This document shows, one piece after another, positions 9,660-18,770 of a stretch of 52,042 nt of DNA. Both the position numbers and the translations under genes were made by a program. Each line of letters starts with the position of its first letter. Positions within the stretch are counted from its first letter, which is position 1. The notes beneath the pieces were generated by a model. It was not told the DNA's origin. It made no database searches and was given only the letters and a program-made list of their open reading frames with translations. The DNA comes from Gammaproteobacteria bacterium (GTDB lineage: Bacteria > Pseudomonadota > Gammaproteobacteria > DRLM01): NCBI GenBank assembly GCA_023266095.1, contig JAHFRV010000013.1, positions 1-52,042 of the forward strand, given 5' to 3'.

Positions 9660-10619
9660 TCATTCCCGCTTCCCCGTGAACAGGCCACGCATCCTTTCTC
9701 TATACCAGGCCAGCGCCCGCCGATGACGCCTCGGCAACGCGCCCCACAAGAGCGAGACATAGGGTGCCCCTGTTGTGGGACGTGTTCGCAGGGCACGCAG
9801 CCAATAACCGCGCGCCTCGTCGTGCCGGTCAGACCTTTCCAACAGCCGCGCCGCCTCGCTGTAAACCGAAAAGAGTTTCGCACGGACGATTGCGCTGTCG
9901 ACCGTCCCGGGATGTTCGCGTATGAAGGTTTCGACCACCCGGATCTCGGCTTCCTGCATTTTTAGAAGATTGCGGCTTTCGTTGTGCGAATGGACACGAT
10001 AACACGCCGTCACCGCATCAACGAAGCCGATAGGGTGGTTTGCCGCGATCCGCAGCCAGAGATCCCAGTCGTCGGCCGGCGCCAGTTCCTGCCGAAACAA
10101 GCCGGCTTGTTCAAGCGCACGCTTGCGTATCAGAACGGTACAGGTGCAGATACTGTTCCGTTCAACCAACGCCGGCAAAACCTGTCCCGAGGTGGGGGCG
10201 ACCCACGCCCATTCCGGATCGGGAATGCGGTCACCCGTCTCGTCGATGAAATGGATATTCGAATGAACCAAGGCAATCTCTGGATGTTCATCCAGGTATT
10301 CAACCTGGCGCGCCAGCTTATCCGGCAGCCAGAGGTCATCTTGATCCACCAGCGCGATGTACTCGCCGGCCGCGAGGCGGATTCCGGTGTTACGTGCCGC
10401 CGCCACCCCGGCGTTTTGTTGGCTAACCAGGCGGACATTGGCATGATGCAGGTAACCCGCAATCACCGCTTGGCTGGCGTCCCGTGAGCCATCATCGACG
10501 ACCACGATTTCTTTTGCGGTGTAAGTTTGCGCAAGGACGCTGTCGATCGTGCCTGCGAAATGCCGCTCTCCGTTATATACGGGAATAATGACGCTGACGC
10601 GCGTAGCAGGTGACGTCAT
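9660..10619 (-). CDS. GT2-family glycosyltransferase
   Basis: 319 residues from the ATG at 10619, which has AGGA seven bases upstream; an ATG nine codons earlier is less well placed. GT-A motifs are VSVIIPVYNGERH at the N-terminus, VVDDGSRDAS near residue 33, and LVDQDDLWLPDKL near residue 87, a close match to the DXD region of Wb-type rhamnosyl/glucosyl transferases. APADDWDLWLR near 175 supplies the conserved catalytic acid. The C-terminus is Arg-rich. It sits in the same-direction series of transferases, 82 bp before the GT4 gene. Confidence 0.87.
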   Translation of the reverse strand: MTSPATRVSVIIPVYNGERHFAGTIDSVLAQTYTAKEIVVVDDGSRDASQAVIAGYLHHANVRLVSQQNAGVAAARNTGIRLAAGEYIALVDQDDLWLPDKLARQVEYLDEHPEIALVHSNIHFIDETGDRIPDPEWAWVAPTSGQVLPALVERNSICTCTVLIRKRALEQAGLFRQELAPADDWDLWLRIAANHPIGFVDAVTACYRVHSHNESRNLLKMQEAEIRVVETFIREHPGTVDSAIVRAKLFSVYSEAARLLERSDRHDEARGYWLRALRTRPTTGAPYVSLLWGALPRRHRRALAWYRERMRGLFTGKRE

Positions 10620-10741
10620 GCCGCTGTCCTTCGTCGATGCCGCCACAGTAAATGGGTGTCGAAGAACAAACCGGTCATCTCCAGCGCCTTTGGAATGAAA
10701 TTACCAGTCACTTTATTACGTTCTACAAAGATAGACATCGC

Positions 10742-11785
10742 TTAACTTGAGCGGGGTGTTTTAGGGCTAAGTCTCCACTTCACATGCCTGGCATACCAAT
10801 GTCTAATCTCGACGAGGCGCATATACCATGAATTCTCAAGCAGAGGATACCTTGCCACCAGTTCGTCCCATTCCCGCAACTCCCGGTAATTCCCATCAGC
10901 ATGATCACCGCTCAATCTTTTTGCCGTGTTGCGCACCCAATAGGCGAATTCTGCCATGTCTAGCTTTAAGTTGATTGGTGGAACGCACTGGCGGCTGAAA
11001 TGTCGGATTGGAGAAAAGAATTTGTTATACGCCAGCTCATGTTTCAAGAGTAACTGGTCCAGCAATATCATTCTAAAGTGACGACCTTCCCGGTTGCCCG
11101 AGCTGGTGGCGCCGCCATGAACCCGGAAAGTGGCCAAACTCTCCGGCACGCATGCAACACCGATGTTACAGGCGACGCGTAACCAGTACTCCCAATCACA
11201 AATTTGTATGAATGCCGGATTAAATTTTCCAAAACGCTCAAATACGGTACGGTGTAGCATAACCCCAGTGGGCTCGCCCACAAGATTGGCCCCGGGATAA
11301 TGCAGCGCCATCTGAGATATATTTTGTGGATTAATATAAGGGATGTCGCCAAAAATTGACCAAAGAGTCGGTGACTCATTCAGTTCCCGCTTCAACTGCG
11401 GGTCAGTGGCTTCTTCAAACTGGAATTCGCGACGGCAAATCACAAACTGAGCGGATTGCTCTTGCGCCGTAGCACACAGTCTCTCTAGACACGTCGGCGC
11501 GATCAGATCGTCCTGGAAGACGAATTTGATCCATTCCCCTCGCGCCAATTCAATGCAATGGTTCCAGTTGCCTACCAGTCCACGATTGCGCTCATTGCGG
11601 ACCAGTCGGATTCGCGGATCGCGGGCTGCATAACTCTCCACGATTTCGAGAGTGGTATCGGTCGATCCGTCATCGACCACCAGTATCTCAATATCTTTAT
11701 ATGTCTGACTCAAGACGCTGTCCAAGCAGGCTGCCAGATATCGGGCACCGTTATATGTGGGTATGCAAATGCTAACTTTAGTCAT
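10742..11785 (-). CDS. GT2-family glycosyltransferase
   Basis: 347 residues starting at MTKVSICIPTYNGARY, with GGAG eight bases before the ATG. A longer in-frame reading would overlap the neighbouring methyltransferase and is less likely. The GT-A motifs are VVDDGSTDTT and FVFQDDLIAP, with QICDWEYWLRVA as the catalytic region. The gene and its upstream neighbour look lower in G+C than the transferases on either side, which suggests separate acquisition within the cluster. A 122-bp gap separates it from the next downstream transferase, the widest space in this part of the operon. Confidence 0.87.
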   Translation of the reverse strand: MTKVSICIPTYNGARYLAACLDSVLSQTYKDIEILVVDDGSTDTTLEIVESYAARDPRIRLVRNERNRGLVGNWNHCIELARGEWIKFVFQDDLIAPTCLERLCATAQEQSAQFVICRREFQFEEATDPQLKRELNESPTLWSIFGDIPYINPQNISQMALHYPGANLVGEPTGVMLHRTVFERFGKFNPAFIQICDWEYWLRVACNIGVACVPESLATFRVHGGATSSGNREGRHFRMILLDQLLLKHELAYNKFFSPIRHFSRQCVPPINLKLDMAEFAYWVRNTAKRLSGDHADGNYRELREWDELVARYPLLENSWYMRLVEIRHWYARHVKWRLSPKTPRSS

Positions 11786-11843
11786 GTATGGCACTCCGAA
11801 AAACGTTCGGTAGCCACCGAAGTCATTAATGCTTGCCTCAGTA

Positions 11844-12851
11844 TTATTCTGTTTTTCGGAAAAAGAAGCATGCTCGCCCGCATTCATCCTGTTCGTTTAC
11901 TTGACGTGCCATATTCTTGAAGCTTTCAATTTCCTCTTGGGTAAAAATCTGGTTGTCGTGGTTTAGCCAATATGAATTTTTGGCTGTAAGTGGGATGCCT
12001 CGCAAATATTGCTCGCTGCCATAGAATTCAAGATCTAATGAGTCGCAAATTGTGGCATAAAGATTGAGCCCCAATTTCTCGGCCAAAAACCGAATGCTTT
12101 CCCTAGAATGAAGGTAAAGATGACGTGGAGGATCCATTTCTACCCAATTGGTACGATAGTGCCGCCAAGAATAGGAGGAGACGATGGGAATACGCACGAG
12201 GATGACTCCATTTGGAGCCAGCAGACGACAGGCAGAAGCAAGCGCTGCTTCTTGATCTGGAATATGCTCAAGGGAGTGGTGGAAGGTAATAAAGTCAAAA
12301 GACCCTGTCATCTCATTAAGTTGACGCTTGAATATTGTAATGCCATCGCAATTTACATCAGAGTTGATGAAAGGATCAGCCCCGAAGAGTTGCCGGAATC
12401 CCATGGTACGTAAGTTGGCTAACCAAAGAGACCCGCTACCACAACCTACGTCGAGAAAGCGAGCGGAGAAATTACGGATACCGGCTTGCTGCAAGACCTT
12501 TACCACTGGCAGTACTGTATCGACTCGCAATTCTGGCATCTTGATCCAGTTAGATAGCAGTTGATTCAGTTTGTAACCGCGACCAAACACCGCATTTCGA
12601 AAGCGCTGCTTGAGAAGCATGGCTCGTAACGGCGAAGATTGATTGCGACTTGGGGCTGTTAGCGAGTAATAGCTAGTGGGGTAGAATTGTCCTAGATCGT
12701 GGGGGATGCCTGCGATCTGTAGACAACCACAAGAATTGCATTGGAAATATTCAAACTCTTCCCGCGTACCAAACATCATTTCGCGTCCGACGAATGTGGG
12801 GTGGTTGCCAACGGCACAGCAAATGCGACAGGTATGCTGAGATATGGTCAT
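11844..12851 (-). CDS. Class I SAM methyltransferase with N-terminal zinc-ribbon-like region
   Basis: 335 residues. The N-terminus holds two Cys pairs (CRIC near residue 8 and CNSCGC near 38), as in C-methyltransferase-like sugar-modifying proteins that bind zinc. A Rossmann methyltransferase core follows: FLDVGCGSGSLW near residue 133, then DFITFHHSLEHIPD near 186, typical of the Methyltransf_23 family. The start is four bases beyond the Wzt stop, so it is probably translated with the transporter genes. Its position beside Wzt recalls systems in which a terminal methyl group caps the chain and is read by the Wzt C-terminal domain. That role is inference. Confidence 0.82.
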   Translation of the reverse strand: MTISQHTCRICCAVGNHPTFVGREMMFGTREEFEYFQCNSCGCLQIAGIPHDLGQFYPTSYYSLTAPSRNQSSPLRAMLLKQRFRNAVFGRGYKLNQLLSNWIKMPELRVDTVLPVVKVLQQAGIRNFSARFLDVGCGSGSLWLANLRTMGFRQLFGADPFINSDVNCDGITIFKRQLNEMTGSFDFITFHHSLEHIPDQEAALASACRLLAPNGVILVRIPIVSSYSWRHYRTNWVEMDPPRHLYLHSRESIRFLAEKLGLNLYATICDSLDLEFYGSEQYLRGIPLTAKNSYWLNHDNQIFTQEEIESFKNMARQVNEQDECGRACFFFRKTE

Positions 12852-12855
12852 GAAG

Positions 12856-14112
12856 TTAAGCCTGAACCGTTGAGATAATCGGGATTACTGCTGCTTCGTC
12901 GTCATCTACTGCCCAATGTGCATCCAATGCGAAGAATCCATCGCGCACTGTTATCGGCACGTCACCCACCACCTGGAAATGCTTCAGGTTCTCGCCATAA
13001 AAGATGGTGCGCGCCGCTTGACCGGCAGTTGCGCCAAAGCGCAGTGAATAGACGCCTGGCAGAAGTGGCAAACCGGTGATTTTGCATAGCACTTCATGCT
13101 CACCCGGCGGAAGGTGACGGATATGGAGTTGCTCTTCACTGTTGTGGGTGGTCAGATATAGAAAGTCTGTCGTATGGAAGCCGAAGCCAAAGGTGACTTC
13201 GTCCAAACTCTGGAGTACCCGGATTTTGAAATTAACCACACAGTCGTGATCATACGAAAGGCGGTCAGCTCTTTGACCATTATGATCCAGCAAATGCAGT
13301 TCCAACAGCTCGATTTCGCCGCTGGTGTCGGTGCGGGTCTTGGCAAGGGCAGTACTGGCCTTGATCTTCTCGTCACTCTGTTCGTAGAAGCTGTCGCATA
13401 CCGCTTGTGGAGCCCCTTCTTTATTGACTCGTCCATGGTTAAGCATGATGACTCGGTTACACAGCCGCTGTATCTGACGGATGTTGTGGCTGACCAGCAA
13501 AACAGTCTTCCCCTGCCGCTTGATTAAGTCCTCCATCCGGTCAAAGCACTTCCGCTGAAACGCGAGATCCCCCACCGCCAGCACCTCGTCCACGATCAGA
13601 ATGTCCGATTCCACGCTGGTGGCGATGGAAAATCCCAAGCGCACCTGCATTCCCGATGAATAGCGTTTTATGGGTGTGTCGATGAACTCTTCCAGTTCGG
13701 CGAAGGCGACGATGTCGTCGAACTTACGTTTTATTTCTGCTTTGGAGATGCCGAGGATGGCAGCGTTTAGAAAGATATTTTCACGTCCGGTGAGATCACC
13801 TACCAACCCAGCGCCGACTTCGATCAATGGTGCTACTTTGCCATGTACTTTAACGTTTCCTCGGGTGGGTACGCTGATTTGCGCCAGCATTTTGAGTAGT
13901 GTGCTTTTACCCGCGCCGTTATGGCCGATGATGCCCAGCACTTCACCTTCTTCTACCTTGAAATCCACGTCGTCCAAGGCCTTGAATAAGGGGCGATTGG
14001 GCACGGACTCGCCGCGCAGGCGAGATAAGGTGTTGAACATGGATTGTTTGAAGCTGTGCAGGGCGCCGAGCCGGAATTCCTTGGTGACGTGGTTGACTTC
14101 GATGATGGCCAT
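12856..14112 (-). CDS. wzt: Polysaccharide ABC exporter ATPase Wzt, with C-terminal glycan-binding domain
   Basis: 418 residues. The ATPase domain carries Walker A GHNGAGKST (63-71), the signature YSSGMQ (151-156) and Walker B ILIVDE (171-176). Residues from about 270 to 405 form the extra C-terminal domain seen in Wzt proteins of the O8/O9a type, which binds the modified non-reducing end of the glycan and makes export depend on termination. Its length of about 420 residues, against about 250 for short capsule-type ATPases, supports that. It works with the Wzm permease encoded seven bases upstream to flip undecaprenyl-linked polysaccharide across the inner membrane. Confidence 0.93.
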   Translation of the reverse strand: MAIIEVNHVTKEFRLGALHSFKQSMFNTLSRLRGESVPNRPLFKALDDVDFKVEEGEVLGIIGHNGAGKSTLLKMLAQISVPTRGNVKVHGKVAPLIEVGAGLVGDLTGRENIFLNAAILGISKAEIKRKFDDIVAFAELEEFIDTPIKRYSSGMQVRLGFSIATSVESDILIVDEVLAVGDLAFQRKCFDRMEDLIKRQGKTVLLVSHNIRQIQRLCNRVIMLNHGRVNKEGAPQAVCDSFYEQSDEKIKASTALAKTRTDTSGEIELLELHLLDHNGQRADRLSYDHDCVVNFKIRVLQSLDEVTFGFGFHTTDFLYLTTHNSEEQLHIRHLPPGEHEVLCKITGLPLLPGVYSLRFGATAGQAARTIFYGENLKHFQVVGDVPITVRDGFFALDAHWAVDDDEAAVIPIISTVQA

Positions 14113-14119
14113 GGCGCGC

Positions 14120-14938
14120 TCAGATAACGTCGGCGAAATGCGATTCCGCCCGTTTGAAGATCAGATAACTGATAGGCAGCAGAACCAGGGTGAGTACCAT
14201 GCCCGGCCACATCGCTGACAAATCCGGCGGTAAACCACGCAATACCACGTGCTGAAACGCGTCGATGATACCCGCCAGCGGATTGAGCGTGTATACGGTA
14301 TACAGAATATTAGACCATTCCCCCGCGGCCTGATTGACCAATAATTTCTCCTTGACCAGGGTCAGCGGGTAGATCACCGGGGAAGCGTACATCAGCAGGG
14401 AAAAGGCCACCGGCAAGGCGGTCGCCACATCCCGGTAATAGACATTCATGGCGGCGCCCACCATGGCGATGCTCAGCACCACCAAGATCGTATAGCCGAT
14501 GATCAGGGGTACCCATAACAGATAAATCGTCGGGGCCATTTGATAATAAACCATCAAGCCAGCGAGTAGCAGGAAGTTTATGCCCAATTCCACCAGCTTG
14601 GTGACGACGCTGGTGAGCGGGAAGATTTCGCGGGGGAAGTAAATCTTGCGGATGAGGCCGGCATTGCCCACCACGCTGTTGACCCCCTCGGAGGCGGCTT
14701 CCTGAAAGAATATCCACGGCATGAGCGCGGCGAAGGTGAGAATGGGATAGGGTATCTCGCCACTGTCAATGCCAATAAAGCTCTTCATCAAAGTAAAGAT
14801 AAGCACGAGCATCAGCGGTTTTATCACCGCCCAGGCGATGCCGAGGTAGGCTTGCTTGTAGCGCACGGTGATATTTTTCCATGCGAGCGCCATCATCAAT
14901 TCTCGGTAGGCGTAGAGATTGGTTGCTGTCTTGATCAT
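14120..14938 (-). CDS. wzm: Polysaccharide ABC exporter permease Wzm
   Basis: 272 residues with six predicted membrane helices and the ABC-2 layout. The N-terminal amphipathic WKNITVRYKQAYLGIAWAV precedes the first helix. FPREIFPL near residue 105 and YTLNPLAGIIDAFQ near 215 are typical of O-antigen and teichoic-acid exporter permeases. It forms the channel with Wzt. Together they show that this polysaccharide uses the ABC-transporter-dependent route and not Wzx/Wzy: no flippase or polymerase gene is seen in the window. A gap of about 235 bp with no recognisable gene separates it from the VanZ-heparinase gene upstream. Confidence 0.93.
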   Translation of the reverse strand: MIKTATNLYAYRELMMALAWKNITVRYKQAYLGIAWAVIKPLMLVLIFTLMKSFIGIDSGEIPYPILTFAALMPWIFFQEAASEGVNSVVGNAGLIRKIYFPREIFPLTSVVTKLVELGINFLLLAGLMVYYQMAPTIYLLWVPLIIGYTILVVLSIAMVGAAMNVYYRDVATALPVAFSLLMYASPVIYPLTLVKEKLLVNQAAGEWSNILYTVYTLNPLAGIIDAFQHVVLRGLPPDLSAMWPGMVLTLVLLPISYLIFKRAESHFADVI

Positions 14939-15173
14939 TAACCCAGTTTCAGTTGTTAACGCATCCGCCTATGGCGCGCGATGCCCGGTCGGCAAGCTGG
15001 TGACTGGCAAGGGACTGAATTGCCGATTCGCATAGGATCCAACTTTGTAAAGTGTCGGCTGGCGGTCGTAAATCATTAATTGTCGCGGCACAAATTCGGC
15101 GGGATTCACGTTGGTTTTCTTACCGTTTGGTGTCCGTCCCATGCAGCGGCTTGCATTATACCTATCGGAACCG

Positions 15174-18100
15174 CTAATTGGCAGGATTAAGGTCATAGCT
15201 CTGTTGCTCGCTCGCGGTAATGACTTCCACCCGGGCGTCCCCTTGCGCAGCCCCGAACCGCCACCGGGTGGTACGGTGCGGCCCGACGATTTCCACGCCG
15301 ACGCCATCGGTCATTTTGAGCTGATGTACTTGGTGAGTGGGTGAATTGGCGCCGAGAGTAGGAAGCAGCACCACCAAAAATTCATCCGTTTCATGAGGTG
15401 CATCGGGCAGGATCTCTACCCGCCACGCTCCCGCCTCCGCCAACGGTTTCTTTTGGAGGGCGTCCGCTACGCCTTCGTCATAGTTTTTGTCCTCGACGAA
15501 GTAGTTGAATCCGGGACCGCCCATTAATTGGATATAGCGACTGGCGGGGAGCAGAACGTGGGCCTCCATGCGGCCGCCGGCATGGCCGGCTTGCGGAGCG
15601 GAGGGGGTGCGGACGATGAAGCCTTGGTTGGTGATCTCCGGTTTTTGCAGAGTATGCAGCAACCAGCGTTTACGGAAGTCCGCGTCGGTGGCGGTCACCC
15701 GGTCGTAGATGACGATGACATCGTCGATGTTGTCGTAGCCGAATAGGCGCCGAAATTCCTCCACCCGGCGGGTGCGGTGGGAAAAGCTGCCTTTACCGGA
15801 TAACTGATTGGTGTAGGCGGGGGTGAGGTCGGCGCTGGCTACGGTGAGGCCGTTTTCTATCAGTGTTTTTTCGATGCGGCCGGTGTGGTAGATGTCGCGC
15901 TTCTGTTGCCATTCGCTAAGGTCCAGCGGTGCGGCTTCCACGCCCCAGCCGGAGCCGATCCGGCGTTGGCCGCCGTCATTGGCGATGTCCCTCGGCGGTT
16001 TTTTGTCTCGGGCGGGGGTGGGTACGATGTCGTCGGGATCGGTGACGGTGAGGGTGTTGTGGGCAATCGTCTGGTAGGTGTAGTTCATGTGATGGTCGGC
16101 GCCATAGCCGGGGCCATAGAGACCACTGTCTATGGCCAGCGCCCCGCCTTTGTATACGGTGAAGGCCCCTTGGTCGAGATGGCTGTGCGACCAATAGTTG
16201 TCGCCGGCCTTGAAGGTGATATAGGTGGCATCCGGGCTCCAGTCGCTGCGCGCCACGAGAAGACCGAGACCATCGAAGTGGGCGGTGAGGGGTAGATTTT
16301 CGATGGCATGGGGGTTCTCCAAGCTGGCGTCGGTGAGCGGCCCCCAGGGCCAGCTGGTGGGTACGGGTGCCTTGTGTGGCGCTGGCAGGTTATAGGCGGC
16401 GGCATGCCGAAATTCCATAGCCAGGGCCAGTCGATCAGGTATCAATTTGTCGAAGAAGCCGGCGTCGCCCAGTCGCATATGCGTGCCGTCCGGACGGGTG
16501 CGATACACCAGAAAATCCAAAAAGCCGCGGATGCCCGGCTCGGTTTTGAAGTAGTCTTCGCCGGTGGCCTTGCGCCACATGGCGGGTAGTTCGTAAATCG
16601 CCTGGCCGATGCCGATGCCCACGTATTCGCCGCCTTCATGCCAGCCGCCGTTTTTGCCCATGATCTGTCGCCATACCGGCAGCACGCGATTCTTCCAGTA
16701 ATCGGCGGTGAAGGCCATCACCGGGTCGCCGCGCGGGTCATCGCCGTAGAGGGCGATCGCGCAGGCCATCAGCGCTTGCAAGGGGCTGTTGTAGAGATAC
16801 ACGTTGTAGGGTGACAAGCGTTCCTCGCGGATATAACGGATCTGGTATTCGCAACCCTCGGCGAGTTTGGCGCGTAACTGTGTCCGTTGCGTTTCATTCC
16901 ATTGGTCGTAGAGCCAGTCGTAGGCCACCGCCAAGGGTTTGGTTTGCTCGTGCCCGCGCCAGGTGAATTGCAGGGCCAATAATTTGGACAGCAATGCCGT
17001 CAAGTCTTGGCTGCCGGGTTCGATGTAGGCTTGCAGCAGACTGTGCTGGAGTCGTCCCTGGCCGGCGAATAAGCGTTGCTGGGCGAGATAGTCCGGGTTT
17101 TCTTTGTGTAAGCGCGCAATGTCCGCCTGACTGGGAGCGGGCAGGCGCGGGTGGCTGTGGCGGAAGTTGGGCAGCGGCAATAAGCGCAGATCTTCAGGCG
17201 CGGGCAGTTGCGTGACGGCAGGTTGCCGGCCCTCGGCGGGCGGTTCGTCGCGGAGTTCGTCGGTGGGTATCAAGCGCCAGCCCGCGAGCAGGCCGAAGGT
17301 AATGAAGACGAGGAATAGCGGGACGGTCTTTATCGAGTGATGCTTGCCGTGGTGCGGTGCAGAGATAGGACTATCGATTGCCGGCGCGACGGCTTCTCCA
17401 TAACGCGGGAGTAGCCAGGGTAGCATCCATCCCAGGACGGCGAGACAGGCATCGGTGAGATCGGGGTAGCGGCCCGGTATATAGGTCTGCAGCCACTCCA
17501 GGCCTAGCGTGTAGGCGAACACCAATACTCCTCCGATCAAGAAGACATTGCGGGGATGGAGGAACAGAGTGAGGTAGGCCAAGGCCGCGAATGGCCAGAG
17601 GTTGCTCGTGATATCCGCTATGCCATTGAGATTCTCCATGTGTTCGCTGAAGGGAATCCAATTCATGGCCAGCAGTGGCGCGTTGGGATCGGGCCCCGCA
17701 CGCAGTTGTTCGACGGCGTAGGCTGACAACACCAGCAAGCCGGCGAGTAATGCCTTGCCTTTTCTGGGCAGGTAGAGCAGCAGGGAGAATAACAAAAGTG
17801 CGACGGCGACCCCGGCCACCGCTTCGAACGACAGCTGGCGGCTGACCACGGGGATCTTGAGCACCAGCACCAGCAGAACAAAAGCAGCGTAGTGTCTCAG
17901 CACGGCTTGACCGGGTTTGAATACGGTGGCTGCCAGCAAGCCCAGTCCCGCCGCGCCGAGGCCATAGCCGAGCGCCTGGAGGGGGTTGAACTCCGCGGTG
18001 TGGTGAACCAGGACTTGGAGCAGAGGGCGTATACCGTCGACGAGGTTGCCCCTATCGAAGGAGGGTACCAACGGTGCCAGTTGCGAGAATGCCCACAGCC

Positions 18101-18728
18101 CCAGGACAGTGAGGCCGATGTTGGGCAAAGCACCGGCCAAGAACCAACGATGGCGCCAACGGTGGAGGTGTCCGCCGCTATAGCTATGTGCCTGGATGAA
18201 TTTGGCGAACAAGGCGCCAAGCAGGGTTCCCGTGACATTCAGCGCCGTATCGAGCAGCGACGGCACCCGCTGTGGTAGATAGCTTTGCAGGTATTCCAGA
18301 CCGAAACTCAAACCGCCGCCAAGCAAGGTGGCGAGGGCGATGGTGGACCAGCCACCGTAGCGCGGCCGCCAGGACAACATCAATAGCAAACCCAAAGGCA
18401 GATACACCACCAGATTGGTAATCACATCGCTACGGGAAACTTGGGTCGGCCAGATGATGGGAAACAGAGCGTGGAGACCGCCCCTCATAGTGTCCCAGCC
18501 GCTGAGCGGGAATAGCGCTCCATAAATCAGCAGCAACAGATAAGCCGTGGCCAGCTTCCAATATGCCGCACCCCGCGCATCCAGCGACGGATGCGATGCG
18601 GGGTGTTGCTCTGTCACGGTTTCGCTCACGCTTGGATAACCTCTAAGGAACGGCTGGGCTATAGGGGGAGTCCCGGTGATGGTGATCTTGGACCGAGCAA
18701 TATTGCGGTATCGGCTTATCAGGGCCAT
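15174..18728 (-). CDS. VanZ-VanZ-heparinase II/III fusion membrane protein
   Basis: A protein of up to 1184 residues. A multi-helix membrane part contains two VanZ-like segments: DVITNLVVYLPLG with LEYLQSYLPQRVPSLLD (about 100-165) and FAYTLGLEWLQTYIPGRYPDLTD (roughly 400-430). From about residue 520 there is a soluble heparinase II/III-type polysaccharide lyase: a helical toroid, then YWSHSHLDQGAFTVYKGG and IDSGLYGPGY, the conserved His/Tyr-rich core of PF07940. The lyase half probably faces the periplasm and trims or edits the glycan exported by Wzm/Wzt. The first gene of the operon. The ATG at 18728 has no clear SD and is 43 bp from the divergent protease start; a GTG at 18629 preceded by AGAGG may be the true start. 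Confidence 0.85.
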   Translation of the reverse strand: MALISRYRNIARSKITITGTPPIAQPFLRGYPSVSETVTEQHPASHPSLDARGAAYWKLATAYLLLLIYGALFPLSGWDTMRGGLHALFPIIWPTQVSRSDVITNLVVYLPLGLLLMLSWRPRYGGWSTIALATLLGGGLSFGLEYLQSYLPQRVPSLLDTALNVTGTLLGALFAKFIQAHSYSGGHLHRWRHRWFLAGALPNIGLTVLGLWAFSQLAPLVPSFDRGNLVDGIRPLLQVLVHHTAEFNPLQALGYGLGAAGLGLLAATVFKPGQAVLRHYAAFVLLVLVLKIPVVSRQLSFEAVAGVAVALLLFSLLLYLPRKGKALLAGLLVLSAYAVEQLRAGPDPNAPLLAMNWIPFSEHMENLNGIADITSNLWPFAALAYLTLFLHPRNVFLIGGVLVFAYTLGLEWLQTYIPGRYPDLTDACLAVLGWMLPWLLPRYGEAVAPAIDSPISAPHHGKHHSIKTVPLFLVFITFGLLAGWRLIPTDELRDEPPAEGRQPAVTQLPAPEDLRLLPLPNFRHSHPRLPAPSQADIARLHKENPDYLAQQRLFAGQGRLQHSLLQAYIEPGSQDLTALLSKLLALQFTWRGHEQTKPLAVAYDWLYDQWNETQRTQLRAKLAEGCEYQIRYIREERLSPYNVYLYNSPLQALMACAIALYGDDPRGDPVMAFTADYWKNRVLPVWRQIMGKNGGWHEGGEYVGIGIGQAIYELPAMWRKATGEDYFKTEPGIRGFLDFLVYRTRPDGTHMRLGDAGFFDKLIPDRLALAMEFRHAAAYNLPAPHKAPVPTSWPWGPLTDASLENPHAIENLPLTAHFDGLGLLVARSDWSPDATYITFKAGDNYWSHSHLDQGAFTVYKGGALAIDSGLYGPGYGADHHMNYTYQTIAHNTLTVTDPDDIVPTPARDKKPPRDIANDGGQRRIGSGWGVEAAPLDLSEWQQKRDIYHTGRIEKTLIENGLTVASADLTPAYTNQLSGKGSFSHRTRRVEEFRRLFGYDNIDDVIVIYDRVTATDADFRKRWLLHTLQKPEITNQGFIVRTPSAPQAGHAGGRMEAHVLLPASRYIQLMGGPGFNYFVEDKNYDEGVADALQKKPLAEAGAWRVEILPDAPHETDEFLVVLLPTLGANSPTHQVHQLKMTDGVGVEIVGPHRTTRWRFGAAQGDARVEVITASEQQSYDLNPAN

Positions 18729-18770
18729 TATTCATGATTCATATTGAATTGTATCAGAGGTATTTTTGTG

